Assembly: GCA_036782775.1 (NCBI GenBank)
Contig: DAIPYJ010000010.1
Location: 1-64,000 of the forward strand
Direction of reading: 5' to 3'
Source: CF-13 sp036782775
Lineage (GTDB): Bacteria; Chloroflexota; Dormibacteria; CF-121
Length of the DNA: 64,000 nt
In this document: positions 30,369-38,442 of the stretch, one piece after another
How positions within the stretch are numbered: the first letter of the stretch is position 1
Layout: the number at the start of each line of letters is the position of its first letter
Position numbers and translations under genes: made by a program
Notes under the pieces: model-generated
What the model saw: the letters and a program-made list of their open reading frames with translations, nothing else
Told to the model about the DNA's origin: nothing
The model's database searches: none

Positions 30369-31055
30369 TCAGCTGCGCTGGTCGGCGATCGTCTTCGCCC
30401 GCTGGAGGTCTGCCGGAGTGGTGATCTTGATGTTGTCGACCTCACCGGCGATCACACGGACGTCCCCGCCGGCCCATTCGATGACGGAGGCGGTGTCCGT
30501 CCCGACGAATCCCTGCCGGGCGGCACGGTTGTGGGCCTCGAGCAACCAGGTCGCCTCAAACGCCTGGGGCGTCTGCACCGCCCATAAATTGCGCGGGGCG
30601 TCTAACACGTAACCGTCTTTGACGGAAACGACCGTGCTCGGAAGTGGGAGACCAGGGATGCAACCGATCGATTCCCCGCGGTCGGCCACAAGTCGATCGA
30701 TCAGGTCCGCGCTGGCAAAGGGTCGCACCGCATCATGGACGAGAACGACATCGATTTCACCGGCATCGATGCGGCCCGCGAGCGCCTGAATCCCGGCAAA
30801 TTCCGAGCGGTGTCGAACGTCGCCGCCCCCGACGAGGTGATGCAGCTTCGAGAAGCGGCCGCGCATGCCCTCACAGGCCTGGATATCGGCACGCCTTGCT
30901 ACGAGCACGATTTCCGCGACGAGCGGATGCGATTGAAACAGCGTCAATGAGCGCTCGAGAATCGACTGTCCCGCGACCTCGAGAAACACCTTGTTGCCAC
31001 CGGCTCCCATCCGCACCCCTTCCCCGCCGGCGACGACGATGGCTCCGACCGCCAT
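30369..31055 (-). CDS. ispD: 2-C-methyl-D-erythritol 4-phosphate cytidylyltransferase
   Basis: 228 residues. 'GAIVVAGGEGVRMGAGGNKVFLEVAGQSILERSL' is the CTP-binding N terminus; 'VLVHDAVRPFASADLIDRL', 'GLPLPSTVVSVKDG', 'NLWAVQTPQAF' and the end 'GDVRVIAGEVDNIKITTPADL' are all IspD motifs. The Arg of the usual G-x-R-M-G is kept; the Lys in 'GGNKVFLE' is the second catalytic base. It is coupled (TGAATG) to a degenerate IspD-like fragment upstream. Confidence 0.93.
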   Translation of the reverse strand: MAVGAIVVAGGEGVRMGAGGNKVFLEVAGQSILERSLTLFQSHPLVAEIVLVARRADIQACEGMRGRFSKLHHLVGGGDVRHRSEFAGIQALAGRIDAGEIDVVLVHDAVRPFASADLIDRLVADRGESIGCIPGLPLPSTVVSVKDGYVLDAPRNLWAVQTPQAFEATWLLEAHNRAARQGFVGTDTASVIEWAGGDVRVIAGEVDNIKITTPADLQRAKTIADQRS

Positions 31056-31391
31056 TCAGGCGAGCCGCACACGGATCCGAAGTCGGGCGCGCTGGCAGAG
31101 TTCGGCGATGCTGTCGATCCTCGCCTCGTCGACCACGCCCTCGATCGCCGTCGCGAGGGCTTCTCGGGAAAATACCCATGGGCCCTGCGCATCGACGAGG
31201 TCATCGCGCGGGACCGTGCGTCGCACCACACCATCGACGACCTGCTTGCAGGTGTCGGTAACCGGAATGGCATACACCGTCACGTCACCCCCCTCCCTGC
31301 CCTGCCCCCGCAGGCGGGGGGAGGGTAGGTCCGCCTCGCGGTGCGGGGAATTGTGCAGGACGAAGCGGTTAGCCTCGAGATGCGTCCGCAA
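31056..31391 (-). CDS. IspD-like fragment interrupted by a REP palindrome
   Basis: 111 residues from TTG 31389-31391; the frame is open further upstream and codes 'ADVTVIALNAETGLVLQLRQ', so the true start is unclear. 'FVLHNSPHREA' resembles the V-H-D-A-x-R-P motif and 'VYAIPVTDTCKQVVDGVVRRTVPRDDLVDAQGPWVFSREALATAI' matches the second half of IspD (PVTDT-K, then the QTPQ-x-F region as 'QGPWVF'). Between them lie about 18 residues coded by REP copy 10 (DLPSPRLRGQGREGGDVT). No CTP-binding part is seen. It ends exactly where ispD starts (TGAATG). Either a decayed second cytidylyltransferase or a former domain now only helping translate ispD. Confidence 0.5.
   Translation of the reverse strand: MRTHLEANRFVLHNSPHREADLPSPRLRGQGREGGDVTVYAIPVTDTCKQVVDGVVRRTVPRDDLVDAQGPWVFSREALATAIEGVVDEARIDSIAELCQRARLRIRVRLA
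31285..31330 (-). repeat. REP-like palindrome, copy 10, inside a coding frame
   Basis: TCACCCCCCTCCCTGCCCTGCCCCCGCAGGCGGGGGGAGGGTAGGT. It is read in frame within the IspD-like fragment, adding about 18 residues without a stop. Confidence 0.75.
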
Positions 31392-31449
31392 CGCCTGACG
31401 CAGTTGAAGAACGAGCCCCGTCTCGGCGTTGAGCGCGATAACCGTGACG

Positions 31450-32565
31450 TCAGCGTCCGCTGCTGCCGCCCTGGATCCTCCGCAAGGGCTTTGGGCGCCC
31501 CATGGTGGACTCGCTCGCGGGCGTGGCGAAGATCATGCGGCCCGCCGCCGTCTGCAGCACCGAGGTCACGACCACGCCGATCGTCTGGTTGATATAGCGA
31601 CGCCCGTTTTCCACCACGATCATGGTGCCGTCGTCGAGGTAGGCGACGCCCTGGTTCTGCTCCTTGCCCTCTTTGATGACCTGGACGTTCATTTCCTCGC
31701 CGGGAATCACCACCGGCTTGAGCGCATTGGCAAGGTTATTGAGGTTGAGGATTCGCACGCCTTCCAGCTGCGCGACGCGGTTGAGGTTGTAGTCGTTGGT
31801 CATGATCGCGAGGTTTCGCTTCTTGGCGAGCTTGATGAGCTTCATGTCGACTTCGTTCAGCTCAGGAACGTCGTCATCGATGAACTCGATGTTCACCAGC
31901 GGTTCCTTTTGCAAGGTGTTGAGCACCTCCAGGCCGCGACGGCCGCGGTTGCGGCGCAGCGCGTCGCTCGAGTCGGCGATGTACTGCAGCTCGGCGAGGA
32001 CGAAGTGCGGCACCAGGATGTGGTCACGCAGGAATCCGGTCTGGGCAATGTCCATGATCCGGCCGTCGATGATGACGCTGGTATCGAGGAGACAGCCGCC
32101 GTCGATCGCCCGGCCCTCGATCAGGCCGCCGGCGCGCGCCGGCCCGAGCACGAGCGCCATCATCTCGTGGCGCCGGTTCAGCCCGAGGCTCACGCCCCAG
32201 TAGGCGAAGACCAAGGCGACGATCAGCGAGATGACAAAGCCGAGATACCAGGGCAGCTTGGCGAGGAACAAGCCGACCAGGGCTGCCAGCAGCAGTCCGA
32301 CCAGAAGCCCCACCGTTGCCGCCACCAGGTCCGGTAGCGGCGTGACGTTTAGTTTATTTTCGAGCCAGAAGAAGGGCTTGGTCGTGACATACGGCAGACC
32401 GAAGAAGCCGAACAACGCGCCGGCCAGGGCGGTGAGCAGGAGCACGATTGCTCGAAGCGTGTAGCCCTGGATGTGCGCTTCCGAAAGAATGAATGAGGCG
32501 TACTCGACGCCCGCTATGAGTCCAACCAACAGGCCCAGCAGCCGGAAGACGCGTTCCACGCGCAT
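31450..32565 (-). CDS. Membrane-anchored PIN-TRAM RNase-like protein
   Basis: 371 residues from ATG 32563-32565, which has a near-perfect AAGGAGGTGATC at ideal spacing. Four membrane helices (residues about 1-145, VFRLLGLLVGLIAGVEYASFIL onward) are followed by a PIN domain ('CLLDTSVIIDGRIMDIAQTGFL', 'FIDDDVPELNEVDMKLIKLAKK', 'AIMTNDYNLNRVAQ' carrying the acidic residues) and a TRAM domain ('VQVIKEGKEQNQGVAYLDDGTMIVVENGRRYINQTIGV'). This is the YacL-type protein found beside ispD and radA in many Gram-positive genomes. Probably a membrane-bound nuclease; the substrate is unknown. Confidence 0.9.
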   Translation of the reverse strand: MRVERVFRLLGLLVGLIAGVEYASFILSEAHIQGYTLRAIVLLLTALAGALFGFFGLPYVTTKPFFWLENKLNVTPLPDLVAATVGLLVGLLLAALVGLFLAKLPWYLGFVISLIVALVFAYWGVSLGLNRRHEMMALVLGPARAGGLIEGRAIDGGCLLDTSVIIDGRIMDIAQTGFLRDHILVPHFVLAELQYIADSSDALRRNRGRRGLEVLNTLQKEPLVNIEFIDDDVPELNEVDMKLIKLAKKRNLAIMTNDYNLNRVAQLEGVRILNLNNLANALKPVVIPGEEMNVQVIKEGKEQNQGVAYLDDGTMIVVENGRRYINQTIGVVVTSVLQTAAGRMIFATPASESTMGRPKPLRRIQGGSSGR

Positions 32566-32648
32566 TGCGATCACCTCCTTTTCCGAGGATGGGCGACGCA
32601 AACGAGCGTAGCCGTGCAAAGACGAGCGCCATCGTGCCTAATTAAAGC

Positions 32649-33065
32649 ATGAAAAATCGGGAATTAGGCCGGTTTTGGTCGCTCCGTCCACGATTGGCGG
32701 TCACCCAGATCGAACCGGCCTGCGCAGCCCTGGCCGTCGCCTTGCTGTTCACCTTGCTGGCGCAGCCTGCAGGCCCGGCACCAGCAGTCACCCAGGTGTC
32801 GGCGGCCGCCGCTGTGTCCCGCCCCTTTGTGGAGAACCCTCTGGCGGCCGCGCCCATGGTGCCGCAGGCCTGCATCAAACGAGTGCTGGCGCTGAGCCGA
32901 AAGCAGCCGCAGGTCGACCTGGTGGGGACGATGGAACGCGACTGCTTCGGCGTGGTCACCGCACCCGCTGGCCGGCTTGGTGCGGCGATACCCACGTGCC
33001 TGCAGCCTGCTGGCTGGCACGGCTCCTATGGCCGGCGGCTTGCGACCGGCTGCCTGACGAATTAG
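32649..33065 (+). CDS. Hypothetical secreted or membrane-anchored protein with four or more Cys
   Basis: 138 residues. The N terminus is basic, then a hydrophobic stretch (ACAALAVALLFTLLAQPAG) acts as a signal anchor or a signal peptide. The exported part is Ala and Pro rich with Cys in 'QACIKRVLALSRK', 'ERDCFGVV', 'IPTCLQPAGWHGSYGRR' and 'TGCLTN', suggesting two disulfides. Stop codons of this gene and the convergent radA overlap by four bases. No family recognised; 'C-x16-C-F-G-V' small secreted proteins occur in soil Chloroflexota-like genomes, but I cannot name one. Confidence 0.5.
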   Translation: MKNRELGRFWSLRPRLAVTQIEPACAALAVALLFTLLAQPAGPAPAVTQVSAAAAVSRPFVENPLAAAPMVPQACIKRVLALSRKQPQVDLVGTMERDCFGVVTAPAGRLGAAIPTCLQPAGWHGSYGRRLATGCLTN

Positions 33066-34465
33066 GCGGGCGCCAAAACGGCGGCCGGGCGTTCGGCGAA
33101 GGCCGCCTTGATCGCATCAGCGATAGTCTCGGCGCGCTCGATCGCCATGTCCTTGAGCTCGCCGGCGCGAATCTCGCCAACCGCGGGAATCAGGGCGCGA
33201 CGGAAGCCGAGACGGTGCGCCTCGAGCAACCGGCGCTCGAGTTGGCTCACCCGGCGCAGCTCGCCGCTGAGCCCTAACTCGCCGATGGCCACCAAATCGG
33301 CGCCGGCCGGGCGGTTCCGCTTATTGGAGGCGATGGCGAGCGCGATCGCCAGGTCGGCCGCCGGCTCGCTGAGGCGGACGCCGCCCGCGGCGTTGACAAA
33401 GATCTCGTCTTCTCCCAACTGGAGATGGGCCCGCCGCTCGAGCACTGCGACAAGCATGTGCAGGCGATTCAGATCGATGCCATTGGCCGAACGCCGCGGC
33501 GGGCCAAAGCGCGCGGGTGCCGTCAGGCTTTGCAGCTCGACGAGCAGCGGGCGGCTGCCTTCCATCGCGACGTGAACCACGTTGCCCACTTCACTCAGCG
33601 ACCGGTCCTGCAGGAATGCGCGGCTGGGATCGCTGACCTCATGCATGCCGCTGTCGCGCATCTCGAAGACACCGATCTCATCCGTTGAGCCGAAACGATT
33701 TTTGACGCTGCGCAGGATGCGGAAGCTGTGATGACGCTCACCCTCGAGATAGAGGACGGTGTCGACGATGTGCTCGAGCACCCGGGGACCCGCGATTGCT
33801 CCCTCCTTATTGACGTGGCCGACAAGAAAGATGGGAATGTGCGTGCTCTTCGCCAGGAGCATGAGACGGCCGGCCGACTCGCGCACCTGGCTCACGCTGC
33901 CCGGCGCCGAGCTCACGCCGCTGAGGAAGACGGTCTGGATCGAGTCGATCACCGCCATCATCGGCCGGGCCTTCTCGAGCTGCTCGACGATCGCATCGAG
34001 GTCGTTTTCAGCCAGCACGAGCAAACGATCGCCCGGGATGCCGAGCCGCTGCGCTCGGAGCTTCAACTGCTGGACGGATTCCTCGCCGGAGACATAAAGA
34101 ACGTTGCCGAAGGTGGTGGCCACTTCGCTGGCGAGCTGGAGCAGCAGCGTCGACTTCCCGATGCCGGGATCGCCGCCAACAAGGACGAGCGATCCAGGGA
34201 CGATGCCGCCGCCGAGCACCTGGTTGACCTCTCGGCTGCCAAGCCGGAGACGATTGGTATTGGCGAACTGCACCTCGGCAAGTGGCATCGGATGTGCTGT
34301 CGAGGCTTGGCGGCCGCGTCCGCCGCTGGCTCGATGCGGCTCAGCCCGCAGCTGCTCCTCTACATAGGTATTCCAGTTGCCGCATTCGGGACAGCGGCCC
34401 AGCCACTTGGTGGATTGGTTGCCGCACTCCTGGCAGGCAAAGATCGCGCGGGTCCCCTTCTTCAC
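33062..34465 (-). CDS. radA: DNA repair protein RadA
   Basis: 467 residues with the full RadA layout: a C4 zinc finger (C11, C14, C25, C28), RecA-like ATPase with Walker A GGDPGIGKS (about 97-105), the family-specific 'SVKNRFGSTDEIG' (KNRFG), and a C-terminal Lon-protease-like domain ('LQLGEDEIFVNAAGGVRLSEPAADLAIALAIAS', 'VAIGELGLSGELRRV', 'GFRRALIP'). It processes recombination intermediates. GTG start; TATAGT lies eleven bases further upstream. It heads the PIN-TRAM/isp block on this strand. Confidence 0.95.
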   Translation of the reverse strand: MKKGTRAIFACQECGNQSTKWLGRCPECGNWNTYVEEQLRAEPHRASGGRGRQASTAHPMPLAEVQFANTNRLRLGSREVNQVLGGGIVPGSLVLVGGDPGIGKSTLLLQLASEVATTFGNVLYVSGEESVQQLKLRAQRLGIPGDRLLVLAENDLDAIVEQLEKARPMMAVIDSIQTVFLSGVSSAPGSVSQVRESAGRLMLLAKSTHIPIFLVGHVNKEGAIAGPRVLEHIVDTVLYLEGERHHSFRILRSVKNRFGSTDEIGVFEMRDSGMHEVSDPSRAFLQDRSLSEVGNVVHVAMEGSRPLLVELQSLTAPARFGPPRRSANGIDLNRLHMLVAVLERRAHLQLGEDEIFVNAAGGVRLSEPAADLAIALAIASNKRNRPAGADLVAIGELGLSGELRRVSQLERRLLEAHRLGFRRALIPAVGEIRAGELKDMAIERAETIADAIKAAFAERPAAVLAPA

Positions 34466-34511
34466 GTCCGGCAGTAACTATAGGGGCCGGTTTCGACAGC
34501 TGCCTGTCGGG

Positions 34512-35186
34512 CTAGCGAACCAGCCTGATGAGGACGACGAGCTGGCTCGCGGCGACCAGCACCGATCCTGTGGCGGCGGCGAGGCCAACGGCGACCAGCG
34601 GCGCCAACATGAGGAAATGCGACGATAGCGCGCTGGTCACCGATCCGGCAAGCGCCCCTCCGACCATCGACGCGGGGACCCAGAGCCAGGCACTGCGGCC
34701 AACCGACTTCCGGAGGATGAACGCCTGGGCGCCTCCGACCAGCAGCCCACCGGCGGCCAATGCGACGCCGCCGATGACCATCGCCTGCGCGAGGCTGGGA
34801 TTGAACGACTGAAAGGTGCTTACAGGAAGGAACAGCCTGAGCACCGAGGGAATGAGCAAGATGGTTGCCAGCAACTGGGCCGCCACCGTGCCCGGCACCC
34901 ACCAGTAGGCGTCCAGGCGGGCGCGTCGCAACACCCACCATTGTGCAGCGGCGGCGATTGCAGCGCTGGCGATGGTGGCCAGATAGCGGAGCGCCTCGAT
35001 GGTGGCATTGGAGTTCGTGGAAGCGCCCAGCGTGCGCACCTCAGCGGCGACGATCGCTCCAACAGCGGCCCCAGCCACGCAGGCGGGAACCCAAAGAAGC
35101 AGGGCGTTCCCTCGAGAGTTGCCGTGAATCCGGCCGATCGTGATTCTCGGGCTGCTCATCGCCGGCTGCGAGGCCATCGCGGCCAT
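34512..35186 (-). CDS. Polytopic membrane protein of unknown function
   Basis: About 224 residues (start ATG 35184-35186 or 35175-35177; a GTG at 35216 is also possible). Six or more hydrophobic segments in two similar halves: 'NALLLWVPACVAGAAVGAIVAAEV' resembles 'SAWLWVPASMVGGALAGSVTSAL', and 'AAQWWVLRRARLDAYWWVPGTVAA' resembles 'GGAQAFILRKSVGRSAWLWVPASM'. The internal repeat (Q-x-x-x-L-R-x...W-V-P) indicates a duplicated fold. No catalytic residues stand out. Monocistronic in appearance. Confidence 0.6.
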   Translation of the reverse strand: MAAMASQPAMSSPRITIGRIHGNSRGNALLLWVPACVAGAAVGAIVAAEVRTLGASTNSNATIEALRYLATIASAAIAAAAQWWVLRRARLDAYWWVPGTVAAQLLATILLIPSVLRLFLPVSTFQSFNPSLAQAMVIGGVALAAGGLLVGGAQAFILRKSVGRSAWLWVPASMVGGALAGSVTSALSSHFLMLAPLVAVGLAAATGSVLVAASQLVVLIRLVR

Positions 35187-35230
35187 CGTACGCCGCGCTG
35201 ATGAGCGTCCCGTCACGAATCGGTAACGAT

Positions 35231-35260
35231 GAAAAGAGGAGCCGGCTAAGCCGGCCCCTC
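35231..35260 (-). terminator. Intrinsic terminator of the phosphatase-like gene
   Basis: On the minus strand: GAGGGGCCGGC, TTA loop, GCCGGCTCCTC, then TTTTC. It lies 22 bases after the stop of the gene at 35283-37484. Confidence 0.8.
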
Positions 35261-35282
35261 CTGATGAGCCCGCTGGTCGAGC

Positions 35283-37484
35283 CTAGCTTGCAGCCAAATT
35301 ATTGGCCTGACCGATGAGCGCATCGGCTTGCGCAATCCAGCTCTTGGCCTGCTGCTCGTTAAGCGGCTGACCACCGAAAGCGGCCGCATTGAGCGCTGCG
35401 CTGATCTGAGCCGCAAGCGCATCGCGTGCGTCGCCGAGACTGGTCAGCTGATTCTCGATCGAGTTGTAGGTCGCGTCGCCGGCCGAATTGCTTTCAAGGG
35501 CCTTTGTGGAAGCCTCGAGGGTTGCCAGTCCAAACTGGCCAACAGCCGCATTGATCTGCTTGTAGGCGGCCCCCAGTCGCTTCACCGTCTCACTGTGCGC
35601 AGTCAGCGATTGGGCAACCGCGCTGGGATTGAGAGCCTCGATCAGCACTCGGCCGTCGGAGGCGTAGTCGTCCTGCAACCCAGTCAGCGCGAGCACGGTT
35701 GGACGGACGTCGGTGTGATCGGACCAGATGTCGTTGGTCAAGCCGAGCTTACGGACACCAGGCCCCACAAGGCCGAGCCAGGTGTTGACGATGTCCGGCT
35801 GGAAGTCGCCGTGGTTCCAGGCAAACCCGGAGCTCTGGCTAAGGCAGGCGGTTGACACCTGGGCCGAGATCGGACTGCAGGTGGGACCGCCTCGGAACAA
35901 GAAGTAGTCGGGGTTGGCAAACATGACCAGGGTCGGCGTGCGCTGCGGGTCGACGGTCACCATGTGGAGCAGGTTGAGTTCGACGGAATCGGCCAACCGC
36001 TGGGTAATGACCGTCCGCTGACCGGTGTTGCGATTCTGCGGATCGACCAGAGCCGCGAGGTCATGATCGAGTTGACGCGTCGTGCTCGCGTCGCGAGCCG
36101 GCTTACCGTCCATGTAAATGGCGGGTGCTGTGTCTGAATGCAGCTGGAAAGGCGTCGTATCGCCAGTCTCTTCGTTCAGTAGCCCGCGGAGATTTCCACC
36201 GATCTCTCCGATGGTCGGCGACGCGAAGGTATGGTCGTAAGTGCAGAGGACGGTCACGCCATCGCATCCGGCGGGCGTCCCGGCGCGTCCGGCATAGTGG
36301 TCGTTCTCATCGGCGGTAACAACGAAGAGCGTATTGCTCTGGTTGATCCCATCGGCGGCCAGGCGAGCGAAAAACTTTCCGAATGCCGCATCGTAAGCGT
36401 GGAGTTGATCCTCGTAGGTCTTCTCGCCGGGCCCAAGAGCGCCGTTGTCTCCACCACCGGTGTGGTCGCCGTGGGCATCGGAGATGTAGGCATAGGTGAT
36501 CGGCACGCCGTGCTCCTGCATCGCCGCGACATAGGCGAGCGATTGCGCGGCCGAGATCCCGCTGAACCCGGGGAAGCCTGGCGTACCGCTATCCGGATTG
36601 ATCATGGTCTGACCGTTGAGGTCGGTCATGTTGCCGCTGGCGTCGCGCAGGTCGGAACCTGGGGGCGCGATCACCGGCGCGACGTACTTATGGCCGAACA
36701 GTCCCATGAAGCCGTTGTATCCACCAGGCTCGTCCGGCAGATTGTCGGGCCGGACGTGTGGCGAGGTGGCGCAAACCGTGGAAGCCTGTGCGCAGTGGAT
36801 GGCAATGCCAACAAAGTCCGCGGTCGCCTGGTTGGGATTCGTCTGTGCTTCGGCGAGCTCCGGCGACGGGTTTTCGTTGAAGATTGACGCGATGCTGGAT
36901 GTTCCTTCCAGCTCGATGTTGGCGGTCGAAACGCCACCCACGTTGCACCCGGCTCGCGTGAACGGCACCCAGGGAGCGGGGGTCGTTTTTCCTGTGGTGG
37001 TAATCAGGTTGGGCTTGGTGTCGATGGGCGGCTTGGAGCGATCCGTCCAGTACTGAAACGATCCCGCGCCGACAGAGGTGCTGCCATCGGCCTTGTAGAC
37101 GCGGTAGCTGTTGGATACCGGCATCCCGTGCTTGTTGGGGTAAAGGCCGGTCAGGGTGGTGATGATGTCGTCGGCGGTGTGCGAGATCAGCGGCGTGTGG
37201 TGATTGCTGGAGAGCAGCCCATTACCCGCGAGGAAATTCGTGAGATTTGGCATCTGCTCGAGGTCCGACGGGACGCTGAGATTGTCTCGCCTCAGGTGGA
37301 CGTTGTCGAATTGAATTTCAATAACGTGCTTCATCGCACCATTTGCCGAATTCAACTGGCATCCCGATGATGCGGCGGCCGGCGCTGCGGCGCCTAGCGA
37401 GAGCAGTCCGGCGACTGTCGCCGGCAAGATGGCCACCGCCGAAAAGCGCGCGATGGCACGGTTGAGTGATTGACGAAGAGTCAT
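35283..37484 (-). CDS. Large secreted alkaline-phosphatase-fold protein
   Basis: 733 residues with a signal peptide (VAILPATVAGLLSLGAAAPAAASSG). 'HVIEIQFDNVHLRRDN', 'NHHTPLISHTADDIITTLTGLYPNKHGMPVSNSYR' and, later, 'YAYISDAHGDHTGGGDNGALGPGEKTYEDQLHAYDAAFGKFFARLAADG' then 'TLFVVTADENDHYAG' follow the sulfatase/phosphodiesterase layout (early Asp, mid Thr or Ser, late D-E-N-D-H metal ligands). The last 120 residues are helical and Ala-rich. RBS GGAAGGAGGGA precedes the ATG closely. Substrate unknown; extracellular phosphate-ester or phosphodiester hydrolysis is the family expectation. Confidence 0.75.
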   Translation of the reverse strand: MTLRQSLNRAIARFSAVAILPATVAGLLSLGAAAPAAASSGCQLNSANGAMKHVIEIQFDNVHLRRDNLSVPSDLEQMPNLTNFLAGNGLLSSNHHTPLISHTADDIITTLTGLYPNKHGMPVSNSYRVYKADGSTSVGAGSFQYWTDRSKPPIDTKPNLITTTGKTTPAPWVPFTRAGCNVGGVSTANIELEGTSSIASIFNENPSPELAEAQTNPNQATADFVGIAIHCAQASTVCATSPHVRPDNLPDEPGGYNGFMGLFGHKYVAPVIAPPGSDLRDASGNMTDLNGQTMINPDSGTPGFPGFSGISAAQSLAYVAAMQEHGVPITYAYISDAHGDHTGGGDNGALGPGEKTYEDQLHAYDAAFGKFFARLAADGINQSNTLFVVTADENDHYAGRAGTPAGCDGVTVLCTYDHTFASPTIGEIGGNLRGLLNEETGDTTPFQLHSDTAPAIYMDGKPARDASTTRQLDHDLAALVDPQNRNTGQRTVITQRLADSVELNLLHMVTVDPQRTPTLVMFANPDYFLFRGGPTCSPISAQVSTACLSQSSGFAWNHGDFQPDIVNTWLGLVGPGVRKLGLTNDIWSDHTDVRPTVLALTGLQDDYASDGRVLIEALNPSAVAQSLTAHSETVKRLGAAYKQINAAVGQFGLATLEASTKALESNSAGDATYNSIENQLTSLGDARDALAAQISAALNAAAFGGQPLNEQQAKSWIAQADALIGQANNLAAS

Positions 37485-37554
37485 GTTCCCTCCTTCCTTC
37501 CTTTTGTCTGATCCCCTCAGAACTCTTACCGTCTATCAGAAAGTTTTGGCGAAA

Positions 37555-37572
37555 ACCGAATGAACGTTCGGT
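37555..37572. promoter_or_regulatory. TetR-like operator palindrome
   Basis: ACCGAATGAACGTTCGGT: arms ACCGAA and TTCGGT around a near-symmetric core with the TGAACGTTCG element common in TetR-family operators. It lies in the 127-base divergent region, 25 bases before the -10 of the LLM oxidoreductase. Confidence 0.45.
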
Positions 37573-37596
37573 AAAGCGGTCGATCGAGCCGCCCTG

Positions 37597-37602
37597 TATT
37601 GT
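37597..37602 (+). promoter_or_regulatory. -10 box (TATTGT) of the LLM oxidoreductase gene
   Basis: TATTGT ends nine bases before the ATG at 37612; no Shine-Dalgarno, so the mRNA is likely leaderless. Confidence 0.45.
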
Positions 37603-37611
37603 GGCAAAAAG

Positions 37612-38442
37612 ATGCGCATCGGTCTAGATGTCGCCCAGCACCAGCTTCTCTGGCCTGAACTCGTCGATCGGGTGCTCTTCGCCGAACAAGCCGGCTTCGA
37701 CGGAGCGTGGGTCTTCGACCATTTCACGCCGCTCTACGGGAACCGGAACGGCCCATGCATGGAGGCGTGGACGCTGCTGGCAGCGCTCGCCGCCAGGACC
37801 TCGCGGATCCGGCTTGGCGCGCTCGTCACCGGCATCACCTACCGCCCGCCGTCGATCCTCGCCACGGAGGCGGTCACGATCGACCAGATCTCCAAGGGAC
37901 GGCTCGAGATCGGCGTGGGCGCGGCCTGGCATCAGCCGGAGCATGAGCAACTGGGTATTCCGTTTCCTCCGCTGAAGGAGCGAGCGCAGCGGCTCGAGGA
38001 AGGGGTGCAGGTGATCCGGCTGCTGATGACGAAAGACAAAGCCAGCTTCGACGGTCGGTTCTACCAGCTCGATGGCGCGAGCTACCATCCTCGGCCGGTA
38101 CAGCGACCGCATCCGCCCATCTGGATCGGCGCCGACGGCGAGAAGCTGATGCTTCCAATCGTCGCGCGCCAGGCGGATGCATGGCATGGCTTCGGCGGAA
38201 CGAGCGCGATGGTCTCGAAGTCAAAGCTGCTGGATCAGCTGGCCGAGAAAGCGCAGCGCGATCCGGCAAAAATCCTCCGCTCCGCGTCCCTTTCGCTGTC
38301 CGATCCGTGGGATAAGGTTCGGCGGCGCGCCGACACGCTACGGGGCGCTGGGTTCGGTTACCTGATCGCCGAGTGGCCCTCGGAAGGCAAACCGCGCCTC
38401 GACGAATTTGTCGCGACGGTGATGCCTGAGCTTATCGGCTAG
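37612..38442 (+). CDS. LLM-class flavin-dependent oxidoreductase (F420 type)
   Basis: 276 residues in a bacterial-luciferase-like barrel: 'GFDGAWVFDHFTPLYG' (cofactor-binding DHF), 'RTSRIRLGALVTGITYRPPSILATEAVTIDQISKGRLEIGVGAAWHQPEHEQLG', and 'RPHPPIWIGADGEKLMLPIVARQADAWHG'. The GVGAAWHQPEHEQLG motif is typical of the F420-dependent branch used for reductions and oxidations of alcohols or aromatic compounds. Its four last bases overlap the convergent basic-protein gene. A TetR-like operator in front suggests inducible control. Confidence 0.9.
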   Translation: MRIGLDVAQHQLLWPELVDRVLFAEQAGFDGAWVFDHFTPLYGNRNGPCMEAWTLLAALAARTSRIRLGALVTGITYRPPSILATEAVTIDQISKGRLEIGVGAAWHQPEHEQLGIPFPPLKERAQRLEEGVQVIRLLMTKDKASFDGRFYQLDGASYHPRPVQRPHPPIWIGADGEKLMLPIVARQADAWHGFGGTSAMVSKSKLLDQLAEKAQRDPAKILRSASLSLSDPWDKVRRRADTLRGAGFGYLIAEWPSEGKPRLDEFVATVMPELIG

